Shown here in pieces: positions 47,820 to 56,812 of a stretch of DNA of 64,000 bases. Numbering within the stretch: the stretch's first letter is position 1; every line of letters starts with the position of its first letter. Source of the DNA: Pontibacter mucosus (GTDB lineage: Bacteria > Bacteroidota > Bacteroidia > Cytophagales > Hymenobacteraceae); contig NZ_QBKI01000001.1 of NCBI RefSeq assembly GCF_003054055.1, forward strand, positions 620,001 to 684,000, given 5' to 3'. A program made the translations under genes and the position numbers. The notes under the pieces are model-generated. The model was not told the DNA's origin. It searched no databases and saw only the letters and a list, made by a program, of their open reading frames with translations.

Positions 47820-50276
47820 ATGCTCACGTTTCAGCAACTACAAAGTATAACCCAGGGCAAGGAAGTACAATTTGTGCGGCCACTGCCCATCGTACACCTG
47901 CTCACTGACAGCCGCAAGCTTTCACAACCAGCGGGCTCCGTGTTTTTCGCCATCCACGGAAAGTATAACGACGGCCATACCTACCTGCCGCAGCTGTACA
48001 CGCAAGGGGTGAGGGCCTTTGTGCTGGAGCAGGGCGAGCCGGAGGAGCTGAAACGCTTGTACCCGGAGGCCAACATCCTGCTGGTCAGAAACAGCCTGGA
48101 GGCGCTGCAGAAGCTGGCGGCCTGGCACCGGGCGCAGTTCGCCATACCCGTAATCGGGATAACAGGCAGTAACGGCAAGACGATTGTAAAAGAATGGCTC
48201 TCGCAGCTTTTGAGCACGGACGAACTGGTGGTGAAGAGCCCGCGCAGCTACAACTCCCAGCTGGGGGTGCCGCTGAGTGTGTGGCAACTGCAACCCAACC
48301 ATACCTTGGGCATTTTTGAGGCGGGCATCTCGCAGCCCGGCGAGATGGAGAAACTGCAGCCCATCATCCGGCCTACCCTCGGCATTTTTACCAACATCGG
48401 CACGGCCCACGATGAGGGCTTTGCCTCCCGCGAGCAGAAGGTGCAGGAAAAGCTGAAGCTGTTTAAGGAGGTAGAGCTGCTCTTTTACTGCTCCGATTTC
48501 GAGTTGCTGCACCAAGCTGTACTTCTTCAAAGTATAAACTCCTTTACCTGGAGCCGCCAGCATCCGGAGGCCAACCTCTACATCAACGCCACCACCACCG
48601 CCGGCCACAGAACCATCGTAGTTTATACTTTCGCGAGGGAGAAGCAGCGCCTGGCCTTGCCTTTCACTGATGAGGCCTCGGTAGAGAACGCGCTGCATTG
48701 CCTGGCTATACTTTTGCACCGCCGCCTGCCGCTCTCCGAGATTCAGGACCGGCTGGACCGCCTGCACCCCGTGGCCATGCGCCTGGAGATGAAGGAGGCC
48801 ATCAACGGCTGCTACCTCATCGACGATACCTACAACAACGACCTGGCCGGTCTCACCATCGCCCTGAACCTGCAGGCCAGCCAACCGCAGCGGGGGCAGC
48901 ACACGCTTATACTTTCCGATGTGCTGGAGTCGGGTTTGCCCGAGGCGGAGCTGTACCGGAAGGTGGCCGAGCTGGTGCAGGCACACCAGGTGCAGCGGCT
49001 CATCGGCATCGGGCCTACTATCCGTAAGTATAGCCACCTGTTTCCGAAGGGGGATTTTTATACTTCCACGACAGATTTTCTGAAGGCGTTTAACCCGGAT
49101 GCCTTCCGCAACGAGGTGATTCTGGTGAAAGGGGCGCGGGTGTTCGGGTTTGAACGGATTGTGCAGGCTTTTCAACAGAAGGTGCACGGCACGGTGTTGG
49201 AGGTGAACCTGGACGCGCTGGTGCATAACCTCAACTATTACCGCGCCAAACTCACCCCGGACACCAGGCTGATGGTGATGGTCAAGGCCTTCGCCTATGG
49301 CAGCGGCAGCTTCGAGGTGGCCAACCTGCTGCAGTTCCACCGGGTGGATTACCTGGCCGTGGCTTATGTGGACGAAGGCGTGGCCCTGCGCGAGAACGGC
49401 ATCACGCTGCCAATCATGGTCATGAACCCCTCACCCGACAGTTTCCCCAAACTGCGGCAGTACAGCCTGGAACCCGAAATCTACGCACTGGAGCAGCTGC
49501 AGGCCTTTGTCGCCTCGCTGGAGCCGGAGGCAAAGTATAAAATCCACCTGAAGCTCGATACCGGCATGCACCGGCTGGGCTTTGAAAACGAGGATTTTGA
49601 GGCCTTGTTCGCCTTGCTGGCGCAGCACCCGCAGGTGCAGGTGGCCAGCACCTTCTCACATCTGGCCGGGGCCGATGAGGCCATCCACAACGATTTCTCG
49701 CAACTGCAGATTTCCCGTTTCAGAAGTATGGCCACGGCGCTGGAGGAGCGGCTAAAGTATAAAATCATCAAACACATCCTCAACTCGGCGGGCATTGTGC
49801 GCTTTCCGGAGCACCAGCTGGACATGGTGCGCCTGGGCATTGGCCTGTACGGGGTGGAGGCCACGGGCTCGGAGCAGGAGGCGCTGCGGCCGGTGAGTAC
49901 GCTCAAGACCACAGTCTCCCAGGTGAAAAGTATAAAACAGGGCGATACGGTGGGCTACAGCCGCAAAGGGATTGCGGATGTGGACAAAATCACGGCTACT
50001 ATTGCCGTTGGTTATGCCGACGGCTACGACCGCCGCTTCAGCAACGGGGTGGGGGAGGTGCTGATCAATGGCCGGCGCTGTCCCATCATCGGCAACGTGT
50101 GCATGGACATGTGCATGGTAGACGTGACGGGCGTGCCGGTAAGGCCTGGGGACGCTGTTACCGTGTTCGGCCCGGAGCTGACGCTGGTGGAGCTGGCGCA
50201 GCGCATCGGCACTATCCCGTACGAACTGCTCACCAACGTGAGCACCCGGGTAAAGCGGATTTTCTACTCGGAATAA
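47820..50276 (+). CDS. Bifunctional MurF / alanine racemase
   Basis: 818 residues from the ATG at 47820 (MLTFQQLQS). N-terminal MurF ligase (~1-445) with the ATP-binding loop GSNGKT at 116-121 and substrate motifs TDSRKLSQPAGSVFFAIHG. C-terminal alanine racemase (~455-818) with the PLP lysine at K489 (MVKAFAYGSGS), LDTGMHRLGF, SHLAGADEA and VCMDMCMVDVTG (metal/active-site Cys region). The fused enzyme makes D-alanine and joins D-Ala-D-Ala to UDP-MurNAc-tripeptide in peptidoglycan synthesis. The fusion is known from Bacteroidota and both active sites look intact. Cytoplasmic. Confidence 0.95.
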   Translation: MLTFQQLQSITQGKEVQFVRPLPIVHLLTDSRKLSQPAGSVFFAIHGKYNDGHTYLPQLYTQGVRAFVLEQGEPEELKRLYPEANILLVRNSLEALQKLAAWHRAQFAIPVIGITGSNGKTIVKEWLSQLLSTDELVVKSPRSYNSQLGVPLSVWQLQPNHTLGIFEAGISQPGEMEKLQPIIRPTLGIFTNIGTAHDEGFASREQKVQEKLKLFKEVELLFYCSDFELLHQAVLLQSINSFTWSRQHPEANLYINATTTAGHRTIVVYTFAREKQRLALPFTDEASVENALHCLAILLHRRLPLSEIQDRLDRLHPVAMRLEMKEAINGCYLIDDTYNNDLAGLTIALNLQASQPQRGQHTLILSDVLESGLPEAELYRKVAELVQAHQVQRLIGIGPTIRKYSHLFPKGDFYTSTTDFLKAFNPDAFRNEVILVKGARVFGFERIVQAFQQKVHGTVLEVNLDALVHNLNYYRAKLTPDTRLMVMVKAFAYGSGSFEVANLLQFHRVDYLAVAYVDEGVALRENGITLPIMVMNPSPDSFPKLRQYSLEPEIYALEQLQAFVASLEPEAKYKIHLKLDTGMHRLGFENEDFEALFALLAQHPQVQVASTFSHLAGADEAIHNDFSQLQISRFRSMATALEERLKYKIIKHILNSAGIVRFPEHQLDMVRLGIGLYGVEATGSEQEALRPVSTLKTTVSQVKSIKQGDTVGYSRKGIADVDKITATIAVGYADGYDRRFSNGVGEVLINGRRCPIIGNVCMDMCMVDVTGVPVRPGDAVTVFGPELTLVELAQRIGTIPYELLTNVSTRVKRIFYSE

Positions 50277-50336
50277 GCCAGGACATCACTTTGCACCTGA
50301 ACGCTTTCAGGAAATAACTGCCTCATTTTCAGAATT

Positions 50337-50344
50337 TAGCTTTG
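50337..50344 (+). promoter_or_regulatory. -7 promoter element for feoAB (TAGCTTTG)
   Basis: TAnnTTTG match about 50-90 bases before feoA. The -33 was not found. Confidence 0.45.
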
Positions 50345-50435
50345 CGGACGGCTCAAATTCCTATTTCTTTTGCTTTAAAGTTGAACACCTCGTAACTTGC
50401 AGTTGTTTATAAACAGTCTAAATAAAGAGCGAATA

Positions 50436-50690
50436 GAGGTGGAACATAAGGCAGAAAAACAAGCGGTGCGCAGATCGGTGCGCGACATGGAGATAGGCGA
50501 GCGTGGCGTGATCTCTAGCCTGAATGACCCTGAAATGGGCCTGAAACTGCTTGAAATGGGTTGTATACCCGGTGCAGAAATCAAAATGAACAGCCGTGCC
50601 CCTCTCGGCGACCCGATCACCATCATCGTGAACGACTATACGCTCTCCCTGCGCCTAGATGAAGCAGAGACTATTTTACTCAAGCCGTAG
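50436..50690 (+). CDS. feoA: Ferrous iron transport protein FeoA
   Basis: About 84 residues if it starts at the GTG at 50436; TTG codons at 50397 and 50403 and an ATG at 50487 (MEIGERG) are alternatives. The ATG would cut the RRSVRDMEIGERGV start, which resembles the usual FeoA beginning. The SH3-like domain is clear: RDMEIGERGVISSLNDPEMGLKLLEMGCIPGAEIKMNSRAPLGDPITIIV. FeoA binds FeoB and supports iron uptake. 9 bp before feoB. Expected to respond to iron, but I saw no Fur-box-like sequence. Confidence 0.88.
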   Translation, partial: EVEHKAEKQAVRRSVRDMEIGERGVISSLNDPEMGLKLLEMGCIPGAEIKMNSRAPLGDPITIIVNDYTLSLRLDEAETILLKP

Positions 50691-50698
50691 ACCTTAAC

Positions 50699-52852
50699 AT
50701 GACTGTAGCTACCCAACCTGAGATTAAACCGGCAGGGCGGAAGATCGCCAAGCCGGCAGAAGTGAAAATTGCCCTTATTGGTAATCCTAACTCCGGCAAG
50801 ACATCGTTGTTCAATCAGCTTACCGGCCTTAACCAAAAGGTTGGCAACTTTCCGGGGGTTACAGTAGATAAGAAATCGGGCTTTATACAGCTTACGCCTT
50901 CCATCAGGGCCGAAATCATAGATCTGCCGGGATCTTACAGCCTTTACCCCAAGTCGCTGGATGAGCGGGTGATAACTGACTTGCTCCATGATCCAGCCTC
51001 CAAGCAATCTCCTGACCTGATTGTTGTTACCGCAGACGCCTCTAACCTGAAGCGAAACCTGCTGCTGTTCACGCAGCTGGCCGACCTGCAGCTGCCGGCG
51101 GTGCTGGCCCTGAACATGGTGGACGTGGCCGAGCAGGAAGGCGTAAAGATTGACATGGAGGCGCTGCAGCGCGAGCTGGGGGTGCCCGTTATCCCGATGA
51201 ACGCCCGAAAAGGAGCCGGCGTGGCGGCCCTGAAGATTGTGATGACGCAGCAGCTGACTGCGCCGCAGAAGGCTTTCTATACTTTGCCTTCCGACCTTCA
51301 GCCGCTGCTCCAAAGTATAAAGTCCCGCTTCGGCCTTAGCAACGATTACCTGGCCTTGCAGTACGCGCACCTTTACAAGAGCCTTAAATTCCTGAAGGAA
51401 GAGGACGTGGCCTGGATGGGCGAACAACTGGAGAGCGCAGGCTTTAAATCGAACACCCGCCAGGCAGAGGAAACGATTGCCCGCTATACCCGCATCAACG
51501 AGCTCCTGCTGGATGTGGTGCGCGTGGAGAAAGCCGACAAGGACGAGAAGTTCAGCAACCGCCTCGACCAGATCCTGACGCACAAGGTGTACGGCTACCT
51601 CATTTTCTTCGGCTTGCTCTTCCTTATCTTCCAGGCCATCTTTGCCTGGGCCAGCTACCCGATGGATCTCATAGACCTGGGTATTGCCAACCTGAATGCG
51701 CTGATCCAGAGCAACTTTGAGGGGCCGCTTATCAACCTGCTAACCGAAGGCGTTATTGCCGGACTGGGCGGCGTGCTGATATTTATACCGCAGATTGCCA
51801 TCCTTTTCGCCTTTATCGCCATCCTGGAGGAGACCGGCTACATGGCCCGCGTAACCTTTATGATGGACAAGGTGATGCGCAAGTTCGGTCTGAACGGTAA
51901 AAGTGTGGTGCCGCTGATCTCAGGGGTAGCCTGTGCTGTGCCGGCTGTGATGTCTGCGCGGACCATTGAGAACTGGAAGGACCGGATGATTACCATCTTC
52001 GTGACACCGCTGATGAGCTGCTCGGCCCGTATCCCGGTGTACACGGTGCTGATTGCGCTGGTGGTGCCGGAAGTATACTACTTCGGGTTCCTGAACCTGC
52101 AGGGCCTTGTGCTCATGGCGCTTTACCTGATTGGCTTTGTGGCGGCAGTACTTTCTGCCTGGCTCCTGAAGGTTATCCTCAAAGCCCGCGAGCGCAGCTA
52201 CTTCATCATGGAGTTCCCGACCTACAAAATGCCGCGCTGGAAGAATGTGGGCCTGACGATAGTGGAGAAAGTAAAGGCCTTTGTGTTTGAGGCCGGTAAA
52301 ATCATCGTGGCCATCTCCATTATACTTTGGGTACTGGCCTCCTACGGCCCGGGCGATAGCTTCGAGCGTGCCGAGCAGCAAGCGCTTGTGGAGGCACAGA
52401 ATGAGGGCCTAACCGAGGAAGAGACCGAAGTCAGAATAGCCTCGCACCAACTGGAGATGTCCTACGCCGGCAGGTTCGGGCAGGCTATAGAGCCTGTTAT
52501 AAAGCCCCTGGGCTACGACTGGAAGATTGGCATTGCGCTGCTTACCTCTTTTGCGGCCCGCGAGGTGTTTGTGGGTACCATGTCCACCATCTATAGTATA
52601 GGCGAGGAAGAAAACGTAACCACCATCAAAGAGAAGCTCGCCACGGTGAAGGATGATAACGGGGAGCCTTTCTTCTCTCCGGCACGGAGTTTCTCGCTCA
52701 TGATCTTCTACCTGTTCGCGATGCAGTGCGTAAGCACCCTGGCCATTGTGCGCCGCGAAACCAAGAGCTGGACCTGGCCTGCAGCGCAACTGGTTTACAT
52801 GAGCGGCCTGGCCTATGTGATGGCCTTTATCACCTACCAACTACTGCGTTAG
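50699..52852 (+). CDS. feoB: Ferrous iron transport protein B
   Basis: 717 residues. N-terminal G domain with GNPNSGKTS at 28-36 (P-loop), VGNFPGVTVD (G2-like), DLPGSYSLYP (G3) and LNMVDVAEQ (G4). Then the membrane domain with Gate motifs: helices ~285-370, LEETGYMARVTFMMDKVM, a second block with CSARIPVYTVLI, and late segments with FAAREVFVGTM. The G protein hydrolyses GTP to drive or gate Fe2+ import across the inner membrane. Operon with feoA. Ends with a 26 bp perfect terminator hairpin. Confidence 0.96.
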   Translation: MTVATQPEIKPAGRKIAKPAEVKIALIGNPNSGKTSLFNQLTGLNQKVGNFPGVTVDKKSGFIQLTPSIRAEIIDLPGSYSLYPKSLDERVITDLLHDPASKQSPDLIVVTADASNLKRNLLLFTQLADLQLPAVLALNMVDVAEQEGVKIDMEALQRELGVPVIPMNARKGAGVAALKIVMTQQLTAPQKAFYTLPSDLQPLLQSIKSRFGLSNDYLALQYAHLYKSLKFLKEEDVAWMGEQLESAGFKSNTRQAEETIARYTRINELLLDVVRVEKADKDEKFSNRLDQILTHKVYGYLIFFGLLFLIFQAIFAWASYPMDLIDLGIANLNALIQSNFEGPLINLLTEGVIAGLGGVLIFIPQIAILFAFIAILEETGYMARVTFMMDKVMRKFGLNGKSVVPLISGVACAVPAVMSARTIENWKDRMITIFVTPLMSCSARIPVYTVLIALVVPEVYYFGFLNLQGLVLMALYLIGFVAAVLSAWLLKVILKARERSYFIMEFPTYKMPRWKNVGLTIVEKVKAFVFEAGKIIVAISIILWVLASYGPGDSFERAEQQALVEAQNEGLTEEETEVRIASHQLEMSYAGRFGQAIEPVIKPLGYDWKIGIALLTSFAAREVFVGTMSTIYSIGEEENVTTIKEKLATVKDDNGEPFFSPARSFSLMIFYLFAMQCVSTLAIVRRETKSWTWPAAQLVYMSGLAYVMAFITYQLLR

Positions 52853-52862
52853 CCTTACGCAC

Positions 52863-52925
52863 AAAAGTATAAAAGCAGCGAAGCCTGGGGGATATTCTTC
52901 CAGGCTTCGCTGCTTTTATACTTTT
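52863..52925 (+). terminator. Long perfect terminator hairpin after feoB with AAGTATA / TATACTT at its base
   Basis: Arms 52863-52888 and 52900-52925 are perfectly complementary over 26 bp (AAAAGTATAAAAGCAGCGAA and onward), loop 11 bases. Both arms carry the iterated word at the outer end. Confidence 0.9.
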
Positions 52926-53556
52926 TCAATATAGATTGTTTGCCTTCCGTCAGTTCATGCCTCTGCAGCTGCTTTAATATCTACCCATTGTTACCTGATA
53001 TTTCTTCGTTTTCGTATAATATTTATATGATTTTGCCAATTTAATGGTGCTCTGGAGGAAAATGCCTCTGCAAAGAAATATGACCTTTATTTGCAGATGA
53101 ATGTATTTTAAGATATTGATTATCATATAGTTAATATTGTGGCTTCCGGCGCATTGGACACCCCGTTACCGGCCTTTAGGCGGGAGATAATTTTGGTTGT
53201 TATGTTTTTGTACTATTATAATATTTTATTTAAGCTACAGTTGTTATGATACTGAATTTTACGCTCCATTACGACTGAGCCCGGGTTCTACCGGTTCAAT
53301 TCCATAAAGTAATAAAGTAAAAGTATAACCATATATAAGGATTAAGCTCGGAAGCATGTAACACAGGGTGTTTGTGCTGCCGCAAGAGGTGATGCCTGCT
53401 TTTGCCACTGCCACCTTTCTGTAATCCAGTCCGCCTATACCTTTTTAATAAGCCTTGGCCTAGCATGGCGTTCTGCAGTTGCTTCTCTGTCTTGTGTATT
53501 CTTCTGTCACTCAGTCTTAAGCACTGAACTCTCACTAAACCTAAAGTACTAACACA
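52926..53556. other. AT-rich leader region upstream of SusC 1
   Basis: 631 bp after the feoB terminator. I see no reading frame with protein features and no clear repeat. Its last bases before the start codon (AACTCTCACTAAACC...AACACAATG) match the end of the second SusC leader (AACTCTCACTTTAAAC...AACACAATG), which suggests the leaders were duplicated with the genes. Confidence 0.5.
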
Positions 53557-56500
53557 ATGAAGAAAATTATATTACTGACTTTCCTGCTCATGACGGTCTT
53601 GCTACACCAGGGCCTGGCGCAGGGAAGAACTGTTACCGGTAGGGTAACGGACGCTGCTACCAACCAGCCGCTGCCGGGCGTTACTGTTTTGGTGAAGGGT
53701 ACCACCGTGGGTACGGCTACCTCCGGAGACGGTACCTATTCCCTGAACGTGCCCGAAGGCAGCAACACTCTGAGTTTCAGTTTTATTGGATACCAAAGTG
53801 TAGATCGCACTATTGGCAACGCCTCTACCATTGACGTGGCCCTGGCTACAGATGCAGAGCAACTGCAGGAGGTGGTGGTAACCGCCTTGGGTATTGAGCG
53901 CACCAGAAACGAGCTGGCCTATTCAGCGCAAGAGGTTAGCGGTGCGCAGATTACCCGAACAAGGTCTGCCGACTTCGTAAACACGCTCTCAGGCAAGGTG
54001 GCTGGCCTCGATATTAGATCGAACAACACCATGGGCGGCTCTACCAACGTGGTGATCCGAGGTTACTCCTCTATTACTGGTAACAACCAGGCGCTGTTTG
54101 TAATAGACGGCGTGCCGGTAAGCAATGCCAACAACAACACAAACGTCCGAACAGCTCAGCAGAACCCTGACTTTGGCAACCAGCAGGCTGGCGGTGTCGG
54201 TACCGACTGGGGCAACGCTGCAGCGGACCTTAACCCCGATAACATCGAATCGGTGAACGTGCTGAAAGGCGCGGCGGCAACGGCCTTGTATGGCTCCCGT
54301 GCGGCTAACGGCGTAATCATGATTACCACCAAGAAGGGCCGCAAAAACAGCCTGAACATTGTTGTGAACAGCGGTGTTACATGGAGTGAGATAGATAAAA
54401 GTACCTTCATCCGCTACCAGAAAGAGTACGGCGCCGGCTATTTTCAGGGCTTCCGTACCCCACAGGACCTGGGTAGCGGAGAAGCTCCGGTTGTCAGGTT
54501 CCAGGACGACGCTTCCTATGGTCCCCGCTTCGACCCTAACCTGCAAGTATACCAGTGGGACGCCATTGACCCTTTCCATCCAAACTTTGGCCAAACAAGA
54601 CCCTGGGTGGCGGCTGAAAATGACCCGAGCAGCTTCTACGAGACAGGCGTTAACTCCAACCAAAGTATAGTAGTAAGCGGCGGCGGCGACCGGACTACCT
54701 TTAACCTGGGCTATACCCGCAACGATATCAAGGGTAACCTGCCAAACAGTACCATCGATAAAGATTTGTTCAACTTCAACGGGTCCTATGACGCTACGGA
54801 TAAGCTGATTGTGGGTGCCTCCGCTAACTATTCGCGCACAGTAGCGGTGGGTAGGTATGGCACAGGCTATAACGGCCGTAACCCCAACCAGGCCTTCAGG
54901 CAGTGGTGGCAAACCAACGTGGATATTGATGAGCAGCGGGACGCTTACTTCAGAAACCGCCAGAACATCACCTGGAACTGGAACAGCAGCAACACGGGCC
55001 CTATCTACACCGATAACCCTTACTGGTCACGGTACGAGAACTACTCGAACGACAGCCGGGACAACTTCTTTGGCTATGTTACAGCCACCTATAAGTTTAC
55101 AGACTGGTTTAACCTGGTGGGCAGGGCCGCTTTTAACACAACAACGGACTTACAGGAAGAACGCGTGGCTATAGGCAGTGCCGATGTGAGCCAGTACGCC
55201 AGGTTTAACCGGGACTTCAACGAGTCTAACTTCGACCTGCTGGCAAACTTCAACAAGAACTTCTCAGAGGATATCAGCTTTACGGGTCTTTTGGGTGCCA
55301 ACCTGCGCAGGAGCCGCATGAGCTCTATCAGGGCAACCACGAACGGTGGCCTGGTGGTGCCCCGTTTGTATGCCTTGTCGAACTCGGCTAACCCACCTAC
55401 CCCTCCTTATGAGGAAGGTGAGCGCATTGGGGTTGATGGTATTTTTGCCAGCGCGAACGTTGGTTATAAGGAAATGGTGTTTGTGGAGCTCTCAGGCCGT
55501 AGGGACAAATCGACTACCCTGCCCGAAGGAGACAACTCTTTCTTCTACCCAGCCATAGCGGCAAACGTTGTTTTCTCGAACTTACTCGAGCTGGAGTGGC
55601 TGACACACGGTAAAATCCGGGCCAACTATGCCGAGGTGGGTAACGACGCACCGGCGCTGAGTGTGCGGGATGTATACGACAAACCCACTGGCTACGGAAA
55701 TATTCCGCTCTTCTCGCTCCCGGATATCAAGAACAACGAAAACCTGAAGCCCGAGAGGTCGAAGAGCTTTGAAGCAGGTCTGGAGGCGGAGTTCTTCAAC
55801 GGGTTGTTCGGGTTCGACTTTACCTGGTATACTTCCAAAACGGTGGATCAGATCATACCTGTGAGCACTACTGCGGCATCCGGCTACACCCAACGCTTTG
55901 TGAATGCCGGTGAAGTGGAGAACAAAGGTATCGAGGTGGCGGCGTTTGTAACGCCTGTCAATACCCCGGATATCACCTGGACCGTGAACCTCAACTTCTC
56001 GCGCAACAGAAACGAGGTGTTGAGCCTGTTTGAGGACGTGCAGAACATCCCGCTGCAAAACTTCCAGGGTGGTGTTTCGCTCAATGCTGCCGTAGGGGAG
56101 CCCTATGGCATTATCCGAGGCAACGACTTTGTCTATACAAACGGGCAGAGAACAGTTAACTCAAACGGTTACTACCTGACTACGCCCGGGGCCAACAACA
56201 TTATTGGCGACCCGAACCCCGATTGGCTGGGAGGGGTGAACAACTCCCTTACTGTAAAGGGGATAACACTGGCTTTCCTGGTTGATATCCGCCAAGGCGG
56301 CGATATCTTCTCGCTGGACCAGTGGTACGGAGAGGCCACCGGCTTGTATCCGCATACAGCGGGCCTCAACGACAAAGGTAACCCGTCGCGACTGCCTGTG
56401 GCGCAGGGCGGTGGTATACTCCTGTCGGGGGTGAAGGAAGATGGCAGCCCCAATGACGTGTATGCAGAGAACCAGGACGGTAACGGCTTGACCCCCTTCG

Positions 56501-56802
56501 GCTATGCGGCCAATAACTATGCGGGAGCACCACGTTCCTGGTACGTGTTCGACGGAAGCTTTGTGAAGCTGAGGGAGCTGGCCCTATCCTATGCCCTGCC
56601 CCAGGCGCTGGTCGAGAATATCGGCTTTATTAAGGGAGTAGACCTGCAGCTGATTGGCCGTAACCTGTGGATCATCCACAAGAACATGAAGTACTCTGAT
56701 CCGGAAGAGGGTATTAGTTCCGGAAACGCAGGCAGGGGCTATCAGAGTGGTGCCTACCCGGCCATCAAAACCTACGGATTTAATGTGAGATTAAGTTTTT
56801 AA
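53557..56802 (+). CDS. SusC/RagA-family TonB-dependent outer-membrane receptor (pair 1)
   Basis: 1081 residues. Signal peptide 1-21 (LLTFLLMTVLLHQGLAQ). A carboxypeptidase-like domain (~24-110: GRVTDAATNQPLPGVTVLVKGTTVGT...DGTYSLNVPEG) precedes the plug (from about 114: VVVTALGIERTRNELAY) with the SusC signature VIDGVPV and NIESVNVLKGAAATALYGSRAANGVIMITTKKG at ~228-260. The rest is a 22-strand barrel ending ...GFNVRLSF. It imports large ligands such as oligosaccharides or peptides through the outer membrane, powered by TonB. Followed after 10 bp by its SusD partner. No glycan hydrolase or regulator gene is beside it, so the ligand is unknown. Confidence 0.95.
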   Translation: MKKIILLTFLLMTVLLHQGLAQGRTVTGRVTDAATNQPLPGVTVLVKGTTVGTATSGDGTYSLNVPEGSNTLSFSFIGYQSVDRTIGNASTIDVALATDAEQLQEVVVTALGIERTRNELAYSAQEVSGAQITRTRSADFVNTLSGKVAGLDIRSNNTMGGSTNVVIRGYSSITGNNQALFVIDGVPVSNANNNTNVRTAQQNPDFGNQQAGGVGTDWGNAAADLNPDNIESVNVLKGAAATALYGSRAANGVIMITTKKGRKNSLNIVVNSGVTWSEIDKSTFIRYQKEYGAGYFQGFRTPQDLGSGEAPVVRFQDDASYGPRFDPNLQVYQWDAIDPFHPNFGQTRPWVAAENDPSSFYETGVNSNQSIVVSGGGDRTTFNLGYTRNDIKGNLPNSTIDKDLFNFNGSYDATDKLIVGASANYSRTVAVGRYGTGYNGRNPNQAFRQWWQTNVDIDEQRDAYFRNRQNITWNWNSSNTGPIYTDNPYWSRYENYSNDSRDNFFGYVTATYKFTDWFNLVGRAAFNTTTDLQEERVAIGSADVSQYARFNRDFNESNFDLLANFNKNFSEDISFTGLLGANLRRSRMSSIRATTNGGLVVPRLYALSNSANPPTPPYEEGERIGVDGIFASANVGYKEMVFVELSGRRDKSTTLPEGDNSFFYPAIAANVVFSNLLELEWLTHGKIRANYAEVGNDAPALSVRDVYDKPTGYGNIPLFSLPDIKNNENLKPERSKSFEAGLEAEFFNGLFGFDFTWYTSKTVDQIIPVSTTAASGYTQRFVNAGEVENKGIEVAAFVTPVNTPDITWTVNLNFSRNRNEVLSLFEDVQNIPLQNFQGGVSLNAAVGEPYGIIRGNDFVYTNGQRTVNSNGYYLTTPGANNIIGDPNPDWLGGVNNSLTVKGITLAFLVDIRQGGDIFSLDQWYGEATGLYPHTAGLNDKGNPSRLPVAQGGGILLSGVKEDGSPNDVYAENQDGNGLTPFGYAANNYAGAPRSWYVFDGSFVKLRELALSYALPQALVENIGFIKGVDLQLIGRNLWIIHKNMKYSDPEEGISSGNAGRGYQSGAYPAIKTYGFNVRLSF

Positions 56803-56812
56803 GCAACGGAAG

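Noticed and set aside
53296..53535. Minus-strand 79-codon frame in the SusC 1 leader
   Set aside because: Basic, low-quality translation in an AT-rich leader; no support.
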